This document shows positions 9,675 to 18,212 of a stretch of DNA of 64,000 nt, piece by piece. A program made the position numbers and the translations under genes. The stretch is from Clostridiales bacterium. Lineage in GTDB: Bacteria > Bacillota > Clostridia > Oscillospirales > Oscillospiraceae. The notes under the pieces were generated by a model. It saw nothing but the letters and a program-made list of their open reading frames with translations. It did not search any database and was not told where the DNA came from. The DNA is taken from assembly GCA_021205695.1 (NCBI GenBank), contig JAJPXB010000047.1, forward strand, positions 1-64,000, in the 5' to 3' direction. Within the stretch, counting starts at the first letter, position 1. The number at the start of each line of letters is the position of its first letter.

Positions 9675-10839
9675 GATAAAATATAGGTTAAAAGAAGCAA
9701 TGCAGTTTTTAGCGTTTGCTTTTTACCCTAAGACTACATTAATTGCCTGCGCTGTTCTTTTGATGATCGTTATTATAGTACTTGAGATTATAATGAAAAT
9801 TCTCCCGCCGGAATCTATTTTCTACAACATTGTATTTGCACTGGCTACGGGAGCTATTGCTTCTCTCTTTGTCTCATTTGTTGTGGAAATGGCTGGAAAC
9901 TACAGACACAATAAGCTGGCATGGCATGAGCTCCAGGATTACTACTCGGCGGTTTTAAAATACGAAAGCTATAAGCAGATTATGATGCAGCACACACCAC
10001 ATCAACGTGCAAGGAAAAAGGCTCGTGAGGAATTTATAGCTGCCGGCGGCGCAGAGGAGACAAATGAGTATGACCAACCAAAAGATATCATTCAAACAAC
10101 ATGGGAACAATTACCGGAGATTATTCCTGTTTTCATGCAAACGCTCAATGACAAAAAGGAGTTTCTGAGTGAGGAAGAAATTAATGAACTGGAGTGCATT
10201 TCCTCTGAATATAAAGAGATCCAATTTGTTATTCGAGATCGTATTTTGATGTCTTCAATGACATATGACGCTTTAAATCATCCGGATGAGGATTATTTAA
10301 AATCAATCTATCCAGGGGACGTCATAAGAAACATGCCTGCATGGATTAGAAAGAAGCTGGCCAGTAAAGAAAGTCAAAAGGCATGTGAGTCCTACGCAGA
10401 AGCCATTCTTTCAGATGCGTTTTTACTTTCACAGTTTATGGAGGATTACGATATATCACAGAATGGTCTTGACAACTACCAGGATGAGGAAGACAGACCG
10501 AAAGAAACGGAAGAAAGCGAACCGGAGGACACCGACTCTGATGAGTTCGATTTCTCCGAGCCGATGGATGAAGAAACATTCCGAGCTCAAAATGAGAAAT
10601 TCAATAGACAAACGGAATTAGAAGACCGACCTTTTATAAGCTGGCATTTAAGTAAGTGCTGTGAAAAGATATCCCAAAGTATTAGTATCCTTGAAAAGAG
10701 CATACGCAAAAAACCATATTATGGAACTATGATTGAAGAATTTATGGGCTGTGAAAGTAAGCCGTTTGATGGCGTTTTATCAACGATATCATACGACAGT
10801 GAGAAAAAACAGCTAGATAAAAAACTCAATAAACAGTAA
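9652..10839 (+). CDS. Unrecognised membrane protein with large acidic cytoplasmic part
   Basis: About 395 residues. Two adjacent hydrophobic segments (roughly residues 22-48 and 56-78) form a hairpin near the N-terminus, and the remainder is soluble, helical and charged, with a strongly acidic stretch near residues 285-320 (many Glu and Asp). I recognise no catalytic motif. ATG 9652 has GGAG about ten bases upstream; an in-frame ATG at 9637 is possible. The gene is AT-rich and follows a truncated KAP-NTPase-like frame. It stands directly before conjugative-element remnants, so it may belong to a decayed accessory or defence locus rather than the glycan island. Confidence 0.6.
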   Translation: MGLRLVNRIKYRLKEAMQFLAFAFYPKTTLIACAVLLMIVIIVLEIIMKILPPESIFYNIVFALATGAIASLFVSFVVEMAGNYRHNKLAWHELQDYYSAVLKYESYKQIMMQHTPHQRARKKAREEFIAAGGAEETNEYDQPKDIIQTTWEQLPEIIPVFMQTLNDKKEFLSEEEINELECISSEYKEIQFVIRDRILMSSMTYDALNHPDEDYLKSIYPGDVIRNMPAWIRKKLASKESQKACESYAEAILSDAFLLSQFMEDYDISQNGLDNYQDEEDRPKETEESEPEDTDSDEFDFSEPMDEETFRAQNEKFNRQTELEDRPFISWHLSKCCEKISQSISILEKSIRKKPYYGTMIEEFMGCESKPFDGVLSTISYDSEKKQLDKKLNKQ

Positions 10840-10931
10840 GTACTGTAGATCCCAGCCGTTTTAAATGCACTGTACTGAGGTTTCTTGCCACACAGTATGT
10901 GGTCATAGGATTTGACCGCTATGTAATGTAT

Positions 10932-11123
10932 TTACGAATGTAAAGTGCATGGATACATTATAAAAAAAGTAATGATCCCATGCCAGACAGGGAAATTATT
11001 GGATTCCGATTTCCCGGAGTAGCGGTTTCCCAACACAGGAACTGCAGTGCAAGATAGCCCGGCATAGTCGTCTGCCTGTGAATACAGGAGAATCGTTTCC
11101 TTTTCATAAGCCGTCAAGTTCAT
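10932..11123 (-). pseudogene. Remnant of a small conjugative-element protein
   Basis: Reading leftwards from ATG at 11121-11123 the first residues are MNLTAYEKETILLYSQAD, which resemble the conserved opening of a short protein commonly carried by integrative conjugative elements of Clostridia. After about 20 residues the resemblance is lost and the frame runs on with unrelated sequence to a stop near 10932. It overlaps the end of the preceding gene by 20 bp. Interpreted as a truncated copy; identification is from family memory only. Confidence 0.45.
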
Positions 11124-11343
11124 TGGCATCATCCTCCCAGGTGGGGAACAGCGGCAGCTCTGCGTATTCACGGTCAGAGATAACATATATCTTGTCCAGC
11201 GTCTGCTCCATCAGCGCCAGCAGTTCCGGGTCGTCAATGTAGGGCGCGATCTCCTCCATCTGTTCGATCAGCATGTAGCGGTCACTGGTGTCAAAGCACC
11301 ACATCAGATCAATTTCTTCCATACTGAAAAACGTATAATCCAT
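11104..11343 (-). CDS. Transposon-transfer assisting protein-like small protein
   Basis: A 79-residue acidic protein starting MDYTFFSMEEIDL with GGAAAGGAAG eight bases before the ATG. The pattern of an F-x-x-E-E-I-D-L opening, a central DTSDRYMLIEQM and a C-terminal acidic stretch resembles the short TTRAP-type proteins encoded in Firmicute conjugative transposons; their function is not established. It appears intact but is flanked by broken neighbours from the same kind of element, so it is probably a relic without its system. Confidence 0.5.
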   Translation of the reverse strand: MDYTFFSMEEIDLMWCFDTSDRYMLIEQMEEIAPYIDDPELLALMEQTLDKIYVISDREYAELPLFPTWEDDANELDGL

Positions 11344-11361
11344 AATCAACACTTCCTTTCC

Positions 11362-11829
11362 TTAGAGTTGGGGCTTATCCCGGTCAACGGGTTTTGCCTT
11401 ACTGTCGCCTGCGGCGATCTCAGCCTGTTTGTCAGCCAGCTTCTTTAAGACGGACGGGCGCTTCTGGCCAGATGCGGGAGCATCCTGCGATTTACCTCTC
11501 TTTTGTGGTGCTTTCGGCATATCGGAAAGCACCTGTTCTTTTTCCATCTGCATCAGGTTCCGGAAGGCGACATCCACCGTGACAGGGTGGCAACTGACCA
11601 GATAATCCGGCCGCCGGTCATGATCACGATCCTCGCTTGCGCCGGGGATTTTTACCTTATCTGCTCCATCTCGGACATAGGGATGATAACGCCCATCCCA
11701 CGGAGAGGACTGAATCGTGCTGGCAAGGACGATTTTGCAGCGTTCCATGCCGTACCGGGCAACCATCATATTGAGAAAATAGGGGCCCTTCCTGGAGTGG
11801 TATCCGGTCCCCAAACCATCCGTATTCTC
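11362..11829 (-). pseudogene. C-terminal fragment of a conjugative-element protein (DUF3849-like)
   Basis: About 155 codons, open only back to a TAG at 11830-11832. The core YGMERCKIVLASTIQSSPWDGR, followed by YLVSCHPVTVDVAF, resembles the C-terminal domain of large accessory proteins in clostridial conjugative elements, followed here by a Lys/Pro/Ala-rich tail. No upstream domain is visible in any frame, so the gene is 5'-truncated. It reads towards the TTRAP-like gene, which starts about 20 bp after its stop. Confidence 0.45.
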
Positions 11830-12120
11830 CTAGCCACAGACTATATAGAGGGAGGGAAAAACAGGAATTACAGTGGGAACCGACAAGCAGACCCGGCAGA
11901 GCGTATGCGCAGCCTCCCATCTCTGCCCGTGCCCTGTGCGCTTTTGCACAGAAAAGACGGGGCTGCTTTTAATTTTTTTGATGAAATTAGAGGGATAAAC
12001 CTTTCTTTCATCCTCCGGCAAAGTGTGCTATACTTACAGGCCGAACGTTATCAGGGCATGCCGGGAAGCAAAGCAATCGACCAGTCACGGCTTGCCCCAT
12101 ATTCAGGAGGAATGAATGAT
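11830..12120. other. Non-coding gap before the antiporter gene
   Basis: About 290 bases. It contains a small hairpin (CTGTGC/GCACAG, 11934-11951) with a T-rich run some 20 bases downstream, which could end transcription, and a promoter-like TATACT preceded by TG. A long frame reading through here into the antiporter is not a real extension, since it lacks similarity before residue 1 of the antiporter. Confidence 0.5.
12005..12034 (+). promoter_or_regulatory. Possible promoter of the antiporter gene
   Basis: TATACT at 12029-12034 with an upstream TGC (extended -10) and a weak TTTCAT about 18 bases upstream. It lies 87 bp before the start codon. Confidence 0.45.
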
Positions 12121-13434
12121 ATGGTTTCCATTTTGCTGTCACTCTCCGTCGCAGTCCTGGCAGGACTGCTGATGACCCGGGTTTTTAAGCCCCTGAAATT
12201 GCCCTCTGTCACCGCGTACCTGATCGCCGGCGTCCTGATCGGCCCCTACTGCCTGGGTCGGCTGGGCATTCCGGGACTCGGTTTTACCACCATGGACAGC
12301 GTGGATGAGCTGAGCCTGATCTCCGACGTGGCCCTGGGCTTTATCGCCTTCTCCATCGGCAACGAGTTTCGCCTGTCACAGCTGAAAAAGACCGGAAAGC
12401 AGGCCTTTGTCATCGGCATCGTCCAGGCGCTGACGGCGGCGCTGTTCGTGGACGTGGCGCTGCTGATCGTCAGCGTGGCGACCGACGGCAGCCTGACCCC
12501 GGCCCAGGCCATCACCCTGGGGGCCATCGCAACCGCCACCGCACCGGCGGCGACGCTGATGGTGGTGCGGCAGTACAAGGCGAAGGGCCCGCTGGTGGAT
12601 CTGCTGCTGCCCATCGTGGCGCTGGACGACGCCGTGGGCCTGGTGGTGTTTGCGGTGAGCTTCGGCGCTGCCCGCGCCATGGTGACCGGAGCTGTTGACT
12701 TCGTCTCGATCATCATCAACCCGCTGCTTGAAATCGTCCTTTCCCTGGCGCTGGGGGCCGTGATGGGCTGGCTGCTCACCCAGATCGAAAAGCTGTTCAA
12801 CTCCAACACGAACCGGCTGAATATGTCCATCGCGTTCGTGCTTCTGACCACGGCGCTCTCCATGCTGGAGTTCGATATCGGCCCGGTGACCATCGGCTTC
12901 TCTTCTCTGCTGGTGTGCATGATGCTGGGAACCGTCTTTTGCAATCTCTGCCCTTTGTCCAGAGAGATCATGGACAAGACGGACAGCTGGACGAACCCCC
13001 TCTTTGCAGCCTTCTTTGTCATTTCGGGGGCGCAGCTGGAGCTGAGCGTGTTCACCGACGTCACCATCGTGCTGATCGGCGTGGTGTACATCATCACCCG
13101 CTCCGCGGGGAAATATCTGGGGGCCTCCCTCTCTGCCCGGGGGACCCACTGCAGCGACGCCATCTGCAAATATCTGGGTATTACGCTGCTGCCCCAGGCG
13201 GGGGTGGCCCTGGGAATGTGCGTGACGGCCCAGCAGCTGGGAGAGCAGGGCGATCTGATCCGGAATATCACCCTCTTCGCCGTGCTGATTTATGAGCTGG
13301 TGGGTCCGCTGCTGACCAAGGAATCGCTCAAGAGAGCCGGGGAGATCCAGCCCATGAGCGATGAGGTGAAAAACCGCCGCCAGGCCAAACTGGAGGCCGC
13401 AAAGACGACCCCTTACGAACGGTACAAAAGGTAA
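12121..13434 (+). CDS. Cation:proton antiporter, CPA2 family
   Basis: A 437-residue polytopic protein with about twelve hydrophobic segments. LPSVTAYLIAGVLIGPY near the N-terminus, FIAFSIGNEF, the ATAPAATLMVVRQYKAKGPLVD stretch and LDDAVGLVVF are typical of monovalent cation/H+ exchangers of the Kef/NapA branch; the Asp-Asp of the latter motif is the expected ion-binding pair. There is no C-terminal regulatory TrkA-N domain. ATG 12121 lies ten bases after AGGAGG; ATG 12112 in the same frame is only one base from it and so unlikely. It probably works in pH or Na+/K+ homeostasis. Confidence 0.85.
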   Translation: MVSILLSLSVAVLAGLLMTRVFKPLKLPSVTAYLIAGVLIGPYCLGRLGIPGLGFTTMDSVDELSLISDVALGFIAFSIGNEFRLSQLKKTGKQAFVIGIVQALTAALFVDVALLIVSVATDGSLTPAQAITLGAIATATAPAATLMVVRQYKAKGPLVDLLLPIVALDDAVGLVVFAVSFGAARAMVTGAVDFVSIIINPLLEIVLSLALGAVMGWLLTQIEKLFNSNTNRLNMSIAFVLLTTALSMLEFDIGPVTIGFSSLLVCMMLGTVFCNLCPLSREIMDKTDSWTNPLFAAFFVISGAQLELSVFTDVTIVLIGVVYIITRSAGKYLGASLSARGTHCSDAICKYLGITLLPQAGVALGMCVTAQQLGEQGDLIRNITLFAVLIYELVGPLLTKESLKRAGEIQPMSDEVKNRRQAKLEAAKTTPYERYKR

Positions 13435-13507
13435 TGTGATGACCGTCCCCTGAACGGGCATCACATCACCCCACTGCCTGCAAAAGCTGCAAAAGGAGAG
13501 CGCTTTT

Positions 13508-14539
13508 ATGTATGAGATCGATATGAACGACTGTCTGGAACGGTTTCGGGCGCTGCTGGCTATCGACAGCACCACCGGACAGTTCCGGGAGGTGCAAAAC
13601 TGTGTGATCGCCCAACTGGAGGCGCTGGGCTGTCCGGTCCAGGTCACCCATAAGGGAGGCGTCCTCGCCGACCTGGGCGGCGAGGGAGACCCTCTGGTCA
13701 TCACCGCTCATCTGGACGACATCGGCCTGATGGTTCGCCACGTCAACGCCGACGGCACCCTGAATGTCTGTCCGGTGGGCGGGCTGTACCCCTTCTACTC
13801 GGTGGGCGAGAACGTCCGCGTCCACACCCGGGATGGGGCGGTGTACACCGGCACGGTCTGTCGTACCCCCAACTCCGTCCACGTCACTGAGGAGGAGCTG
13901 CGCCAGGCGCCCGGCGATTTCCGGAAAAATGTCTGCGTCGTCCTGGACGAGCCGGTGTCCTCCGCCGCCGAGACCAGGGCCCTGGGGGTGGAGACCGGGG
14001 ACGTGATCGCCCTGGAGCCCCGCTTCACCCTGTCCAATGGCTACGTCAAGTCCCGTTTTGTGGACGACAAGGCCTGCGCCGCCGTACTCCTGGGGTGCAT
14101 CAGGTATCTGAGGGAAAACGACCTGACACCCCGCCGGAAGGTACTGGCCTATTTCTCCATGTATGAGGAGATCGGCCACGGCACCTCCTGGCTGCCGGAG
14201 GGGGTGCGGGACATCCTGGCCATCGATATCGCCCCCACCGGCCCGGAGCAGAACTCCGACGAGCGGAAGGTGTCCATCTTTGCCAAGGATTCCCGGTACC
14301 CCTATCACTGGGAGATGACCAGCGAGCTGCGCCGGGCGGCCATCGACAACGGGGTGGACTATGTGATGGACATTTTTACCCCCCACTACGGCACCGACGC
14401 CAACGTCTCCCTGGTGGCCGGGCACGACGTCCGCCACGCCGCCATCGGCCCCGGCACCGCCAACAGTCACGGCTACGAGCGTACCCACCTGGACGGCCTG
14501 CGGAACACCGGGGCTCTGGTGCTGAGCTATATCCTCTGA
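13508..14539 (+). CDS. M42 family metallo-aminopeptidase
   Basis: A 343-residue cytoplasmic zinc peptidase of the M42 (glutamyl aminopeptidase/endoglucanase M) type. AHLDDIG near residue 62 supplies the first metal ligand, FVDDKACAA near 181 the bridging Asp, MYEEIGHG near 218 the catalytic Glu pair, AIDIAPTGP a further ligand and HGYERTH near 326 the last His. An inserted beta-barrel lies between the first two motifs. Ribosome-binding site AAAGGAG precedes the ATG. It is followed by a clear terminator, so it ends its own transcript. Substrate specificity cannot be told. Confidence 0.87.
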   Translation: MYEIDMNDCLERFRALLAIDSTTGQFREVQNCVIAQLEALGCPVQVTHKGGVLADLGGEGDPLVITAHLDDIGLMVRHVNADGTLNVCPVGGLYPFYSVGENVRVHTRDGAVYTGTVCRTPNSVHVTEEELRQAPGDFRKNVCVVLDEPVSSAAETRALGVETGDVIALEPRFTLSNGYVKSRFVDDKACAAVLLGCIRYLRENDLTPRRKVLAYFSMYEEIGHGTSWLPEGVRDILAIDIAPTGPEQNSDERKVSIFAKDSRYPYHWEMTSELRRAAIDNGVDYVMDIFTPHYGTDANVSLVAGHDVRHAAIGPGTANSHGYERTHLDGLRNTGALVLSYIL

Positions 14540-14558
14540 CTGTTATTGCGGTCATCGC

Positions 14559-14602
14559 ATCACCGCACAGATCTGCTCTGCCGATTTGTGCGGTGATTTT
14601 TT
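14559..14602 (+). terminator. Intrinsic terminator after the M42 peptidase gene
   Basis: An 11-bp perfect stem (ATCACCGCACA with TGTGCGGTGAT, 14559-14569 and 14587-14597) is followed by a run of T. Confidence 0.85.
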
Positions 14603-14676
14603 ACCTTTCTTACGGGAAACGGCATATTTTTCGCTCTGTCGGGCAAACTTCCCTCAACAGAAGGGAGCGAATGCGG

Positions 14677-15690
14677 ATGGAAACGAAGAAACAGGGGAGA
14701 GGTACCTTTGCCCTGGCCTGTCCCCCCTCGGCAGCGGGCTGGGGCAGCGTGGTGGGCAAAAAGGAGGGACAGGGCCCCCTGGGACGGTGCTTCGGCTACG
14801 TCTCTCAGGACAGCTACTTCGGGGAAAAGACCTGGGAGCGGGCGGAGAGCGTCATGCAGGAGCAGGCTCTGGCCCAGGCCCTGGAGCAGGCGGGACAGCC
14901 TGCCGGGGCGCTGGACGCCCTCTTCGGGGGAGACCTGATGAACCAGTGTATCGCCACCTCCTATGCCGCCCGGAGCACAGGCGTCCCCTTTTTCGGTCTC
15001 TATGGGGCCTGCTCCACCATGGCGGAGAGCCTGGCCCTGGCGGCCCTGCTGCTGGACGGCGGCTTCGGGGAGTGGACGGGAGCGGTGGCGTCCAGCCACT
15101 TCTGCACGGCGGAGCGGCAGTACCGGACGCCCTTGGAGTACGGGGGACAGCGGACGCCCACCGCCCAGTGGACGGCCACCGCCGCCGGAGCGGTGGTGCT
15201 GGCGAAGAACGGGCCGGGGCCGTACGTCACCCATGTCACCGTGGGCAGAGTCCGTGATCGGGGCATTAAGGACGCCAACAATATGGGGGCGGCCATGGCC
15301 CCCGCCGCCTATGACACCATTGACACCCACCTGAAAGACACCGGCCGCTCCTCCAGCTTCTACGATCTCATCGTCACGGGAGATCTGGGCAAGCTGGGCC
15401 AGGCCCTGGTGGTAAAGCTGTTCGACCAGGACGGGGTGGAGCTGTCCAACTATAACGACTGCGGGCTGATGCTCTACGACCTGGAGGATCAGGACGTCCA
15501 CTGCGGCGGCTCCGGCTGCGGCTGCTCTGCCGCCGTGCTCACGGGGCTGCTGCTGGAGGGGCTCCGTACCGGACAGTGGCAGAATATCCTGTTCTGCGGC
15601 ACCGGTGCGCTCCACTCTCCCACCGCCCTGGGACAGGGGGAGAGCATCCCCGGCATCTGTCATGCCGTGGCCCTGTCTGCCCGACGATAG
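14677..15690 (+). CDS. spoVAD: Stage V sporulation protein AD
   Basis: SpoVAD is a thiolase-fold protein of the spore inner membrane that binds dipicolinic acid and helps its uptake into the forespore. The 337-residue length matches the family. YGACSTMAESLALAA, the YRTPLEYGGQRTPTAQWTATAAGA segment, and the terminal LFCGTGALHSPTALGQGESIPGI are hallmarks. AAGGGAG is nine bases before ATG 14677; the ATG at 14671 is too close. It is followed 13 bp later by spoVAE, but spoVAC, normally the first gene of this set, is not present upstream. Confidence 0.93.
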   Translation: METKKQGRGTFALACPPSAAGWGSVVGKKEGQGPLGRCFGYVSQDSYFGEKTWERAESVMQEQALAQALEQAGQPAGALDALFGGDLMNQCIATSYAARSTGVPFFGLYGACSTMAESLALAALLLDGGFGEWTGAVASSHFCTAERQYRTPLEYGGQRTPTAQWTATAAGAVVLAKNGPGPYVTHVTVGRVRDRGIKDANNMGAAMAPAAYDTIDTHLKDTGRSSSFYDLIVTGDLGKLGQALVVKLFDQDGVELSNYNDCGLMLYDLEDQDVHCGGSGCGCSAAVLTGLLLEGLRTGQWQNILFCGTGALHSPTALGQGESIPGICHAVALSARR

Positions 15691-15703
15691 GAGGAGATGT
15701 GAC

Positions 15704-16075
15704 ATGACCGATATCATCTATAACTGCATCAGGGCCTTCCTCGCCGGAGGGCTGATCTGCCTGGTGGGACAGGCGCTGATCGACCGCACCAGCCTGACTC
15801 CCGCCCGCATTTTGACCACCTTTGTGGTGGCGGGGGTGATCCTGGAGGCGGTGGGGGTCTACGGCCCGTTCGCCCAGTGGGCCGGGGCGGGAGCCTCTGT
15901 GCCCCTCACCGGCTTCGGCTCCAACCTGGCCAGGGGCGTCCGGGAGGCGGTGGCCCGGGACGGCGTCCTGGGGGCCTTCACAGGCGGCGCTGCCGCCGCT
16001 GCGGGAGGTATCGCCGCCGCCGTATTCTTCGGCTGGCTGGCCGCCGTGGCCTTTCAGCCGGAGGACAAGAGCTGA
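15704..16075 (+). CDS. spoVAE: Stage V sporulation protein AE
   Basis: A 123-residue hydrophobic protein with three to four membrane segments, beginning YNCIRAFLAGGLICLVGQALID and containing the Gly-rich GFGSNLARGVREAV loop seen in SpoVAE/SpoVAEb proteins. It takes part with SpoVAD in moving dipicolinic acid across the inner forespore membrane. A GGAGGAG ribosome-binding site overlaps the end of spoVAD, so the two are probably one transcript made in the forespore; no promoter element specific to sporulation was identified with confidence. Confidence 0.9.
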   Translation: MTDIIYNCIRAFLAGGLICLVGQALIDRTSLTPARILTTFVVAGVILEAVGVYGPFAQWAGAGASVPLTGFGSNLARGVREAVARDGVLGAFTGGAAAAAGGIAAAVFFGWLAAVAFQPEDKS

Positions 16076-16137
16076 AAAAGACATGATATTCCAGGCAAAA
16101 ATCTTCTGAAAAAGCCAGAGATGGCGGGAAAACACCC

Positions 16138-16166
16138 TTGCAATTTCTGACTGTCCGTGCTATACT
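16138..16166 (+). promoter_or_regulatory. Sigma-A promoter of the rimP-nusA-infB operon
   Basis: TTGCAA (16138-16143), a 17-base spacer and TATACT (16161-16166) with TGC just before it. It lies 78 bp before rimP, and transcripts would include the hairpin at 16196-16215. Confidence 0.8.
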
Positions 16167-16195
16167 GCAACTGTATCAAGATAGTATCAACCTGA

Positions 16196-16223
16196 GAGTG
16201 GGGCTTGCCCCGCTCTTTCTTTT
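16196..16223 (+). promoter_or_regulatory. rimP leader hairpin (attenuator-like)
   Basis: An 8-bp stem GAGTGGGG/CCCCGCTC (one G-U pair) with a CTTG loop and then TTTCTTTT sits between promoter and start codon. A comparable short GC stem followed by U-rich sequence is a known feature of rimP leaders in Firmicutes. Since nusA is in this operon, the hairpin may serve termination-based autoregulation; that is inference. Confidence 0.55.
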
Positions 16224-16243
16224 GAGCAAAATGAGGGATACCT

Positions 16244-16705
16244 GTGAAAAAAGTGACCGAAGTGACCGCCGAACTGGCCAGACCTCTGGCGGAGGCGGCG
16301 GGCTGCTCCCTGTGGGATGTGGAATATGTCCGGGAGGCGGGGACCTGGTTCCTCCGGGTGTATATCGACTGTCCGGAGGGCGTGAGCATCAACCAGTGCG
16401 AGGCGGTGAGCCGTCCGCTCAGCGACGCATTGGATGAGCTGGATCCCATCGAGGGGAGCTATGTGCTGGAGGTCTCCTCTGCCGGAGCGGATCGGCCGCT
16501 GAAAAAGCCAGCCCATTTCCGGGCCTTCCTGGGTCATGAGGTGGAGCTGCGGCTGTATCGCCCTCTGGAGGGACGCAAGGACTTCCGTGGCCTGCTGTCC
16601 GACTACAGCGACGGGGGAGACGTGACCCTGACACTGGCCGACGGCAGCGAGCAGACCTTTTCCAAAAAGGACGTAGCCCTGGTTCGGCTCTATGTGGAGT
16701 TTTAA
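16244..16705 (+). CDS. rimP: Ribosome maturation factor RimP
   Basis: A 153-residue protein for maturation of the 30S subunit. The N-terminal domain has LWDVEYVREAGTWFLRVYID, followed by ECE-like VSINQCEAVSRPLSDALDE and the ConSurf-type YVLEVSSAGADRPLK motif; the C-terminal Sm-like domain covers the last 70 residues. The start is GTG 16244 with GAGGG a few bases upstream; length fits the family. It is the first gene of the rimP-nusA-rnpM-ylxQ-infB-rbfA-nrnA-truB-ribF run. Confidence 0.95.
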   Translation: MKKVTEVTAELARPLAEAAGCSLWDVEYVREAGTWFLRVYIDCPEGVSINQCEAVSRPLSDALDELDPIEGSYVLEVSSAGADRPLKKPAHFRAFLGHEVELRLYRPLEGRKDFRGLLSDYSDGGDVTLTLADGSEQTFSKKDVALVRLYVEF

Positions 16706-16718
16706 GGAGTGATTAAAC

Positions 16719-17906
16719 GTGGCCAAACGAGCACCGAAGAAGAAAGGCCCTACCCCGGAGGAGGACGCACGGGAGTTTTTCCTGGCGCTGGATCAGCTGG
16801 AAAAGGAGCGGGGCATCAAAAAGGAATATATGCTGGAGAAGATCACCCAGGCCCTGATCTCCGCATACAAGCGGGATCATGAGGGGGCGGAGGAGAACAT
16901 CGTCATCCAGGCCGACCCGGAGAAGAACCTCCTGCGGATGATCATCCGCAGAGACGTGGTGGAGACGGTGGATAACCCTTACACTGAGATCTCTCTGGAG
17001 GACGCCCAGAAGTCTCTGCCCCAGGTGCAGCTGGGAGACGTAGTCTCCAGCGAGGTCAAGACCAAGAACTTTGGCCGCATCGCCGCCCAGACTGCCCGCC
17101 AGGTCATTATCCAGGGCATCCGGGAGGCGGAGCGGAGCATGGTCTACGACGCATTTACCGCCAAAAATCAGGAGCTGCTCACCGGTGTCGTCACCCGGGT
17201 CGATCCCCGCACCGGGGCGCTCCACGTCCGCATCACCTCGGGCAAGGAGTATACCGACGCCCTGCTCACCGCCGGAGAGCAGGTGAAGGGCGAGGTCTAC
17301 CGGGAGGGCGACCGCATCAAGGTCTATGTGGTGGAGGTCCGCCGGGACACCCGGGGCACCAAGGTGCTCATCTCCCGCACCCACTATGGCCTGGTGCGCC
17401 GGCTCTTTGAGCTGGAGGTGCCGGAGATCTTCGACGGCGTGGTGGAGATCAAATCCATCGCCCGGGAGGCGGGCAGCCGTACCAAGATGGCGGTCTGGTC
17501 CAACAATCCCGATGTGGACCCCATCGGCGCCTGCGTGGGCACCCGGGGGGCCAGAGTGAACGCCATCGTCAGCGAGCTCCACGGGGAAAAGGTGGACATC
17601 ATCAAGTACAGCGAGGATCCGGTGGAGTATGTGGCCGCCGCCCTCTCCCCCGCCGACGTCATCAGCGTGGAGACCCTGGAGGAGGGCCGGAGCTGTCGGG
17701 TCATCGTCCCCGACGACCAGCTCAGCCTGGCCATCGGCAAGGAGGGACAGAACGCCCGCCTGGCCGCCAAGCTCACCGGCTATAAAATCGACATCAAGAG
17801 CGTCACCGGCGCAGCCCAGGCGGAGGCCGAGGCGGACGCCCTCTTCGCCGACGAGGAGCCGGAGGACGGGGAAGACGGGATTGTCGAAGCACCCGAGACG
17901 TTCTGA
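16719..17906 (+). CDS. nusA: Transcription termination/antitermination factor NusA
   Basis: NusA binds RNA polymerase and nascent RNA to control pausing, termination and antitermination. In order: the N-terminal polymerase-binding domain (about residues 10-130), the S1 domain around 135-200, KH1 and KH2 with GACVGTRGARVNAIVSELHGEKVDII near 270 and LAIGKEGQNARLAAKLTGYKIDI near 340. The protein is 395 residues with a short acidic tail, the usual Firmicute form without C-terminal acidic repeats. It starts with GTG, 13 bp after rimP, with AAGGAG upstream. Confidence 0.96.
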   Translation: MAKRAPKKKGPTPEEDAREFFLALDQLEKERGIKKEYMLEKITQALISAYKRDHEGAEENIVIQADPEKNLLRMIIRRDVVETVDNPYTEISLEDAQKSLPQVQLGDVVSSEVKTKNFGRIAAQTARQVIIQGIREAERSMVYDAFTAKNQELLTGVVTRVDPRTGALHVRITSGKEYTDALLTAGEQVKGEVYREGDRIKVYVVEVRRDTRGTKVLISRTHYGLVRRLFELEVPEIFDGVVEIKSIAREAGSRTKMAVWSNNPDVDPIGACVGTRGARVNAIVSELHGEKVDIIKYSEDPVEYVAAALSPADVISVETLEEGRSCRVIVPDDQLSLAIGKEGQNARLAAKLTGYKIDIKSVTGAAQAEAEADALFADEEPEDGEDGIVEAPETF

Positions 17907-17942
17907 GCTGTTCCATAACCTGCTGTCAAAGGAGGGCATCTC

Positions 17943-18212
17943 ATGCCAAAAAAGATTCCCATGCGGCAGTGCCTGGGCTGCCGGGAGATGAAGCCCAAGC
18001 GGGAGCTGATCCGTGCGGTCCGCTCTCCGGAGGGGGAGATCTCCCTGGATTTCCGGGGCAAGAAGCCCGGACGGGGGGCCTACGTCTGTCCTGACCCGGC
18101 GTGCCTTGCCAAGGTGCGCAAGAGCAAGGGACTGGAGCGGGCCTTCGGCATCCCGGTACCCCCCGAGGTCTACGATGCGCTGGCAGCGCAGATGGAGGGA
18201 GCGCATGAGTGA
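17943..18212 (+). CDS. rnpM: YlxR family RNA-binding protein (RNase P modulator RnpM)
   Basis: An 89-residue basic protein. PMRQCLGCREMKPKRELIR at the N-terminus is the YlxR signature, GRGAYVC with a second Cys follows at about residue 41. In Bacillus the protein, now called RnpM, binds RNase P RNA and modulates its activity. It lies in its usual place between nusA and the L7Ae-like gene, and its stop overlaps the next start. Confidence 0.93.
   Translation: MPKKIPMRQCLGCREMKPKRELIRAVRSPEGEISLDFRGKKPGRGAYVCPDPACLAKVRKSKGLERAFGIPVPPEVYDALAAQMEGAHE

Larger units (their letters stand above)
10932..11829 (-). mobile_element. Decayed remnant of an integrative conjugative element
   Basis: Three consecutive minus-strand frames (truncated large protein, intact small TTRAP-like protein, truncated MNLTAYEKE protein) recall the cargo order of clostridial ICEs. 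No relaxase, integrase or attachment site is visible. The remnant lies exactly between the AT-rich glycan/accessory region and the GC-rich core. Confidence 0.5.

Noticed and set aside
11503..12120. A 206-residue N-terminal extension of the antiporter
   Set aside because: The extension is antisense to the conjugative-element fragment, has no similarity to antiporters, and a strong AGGAGG precedes ATG 12121 where the family's first membrane helix begins.
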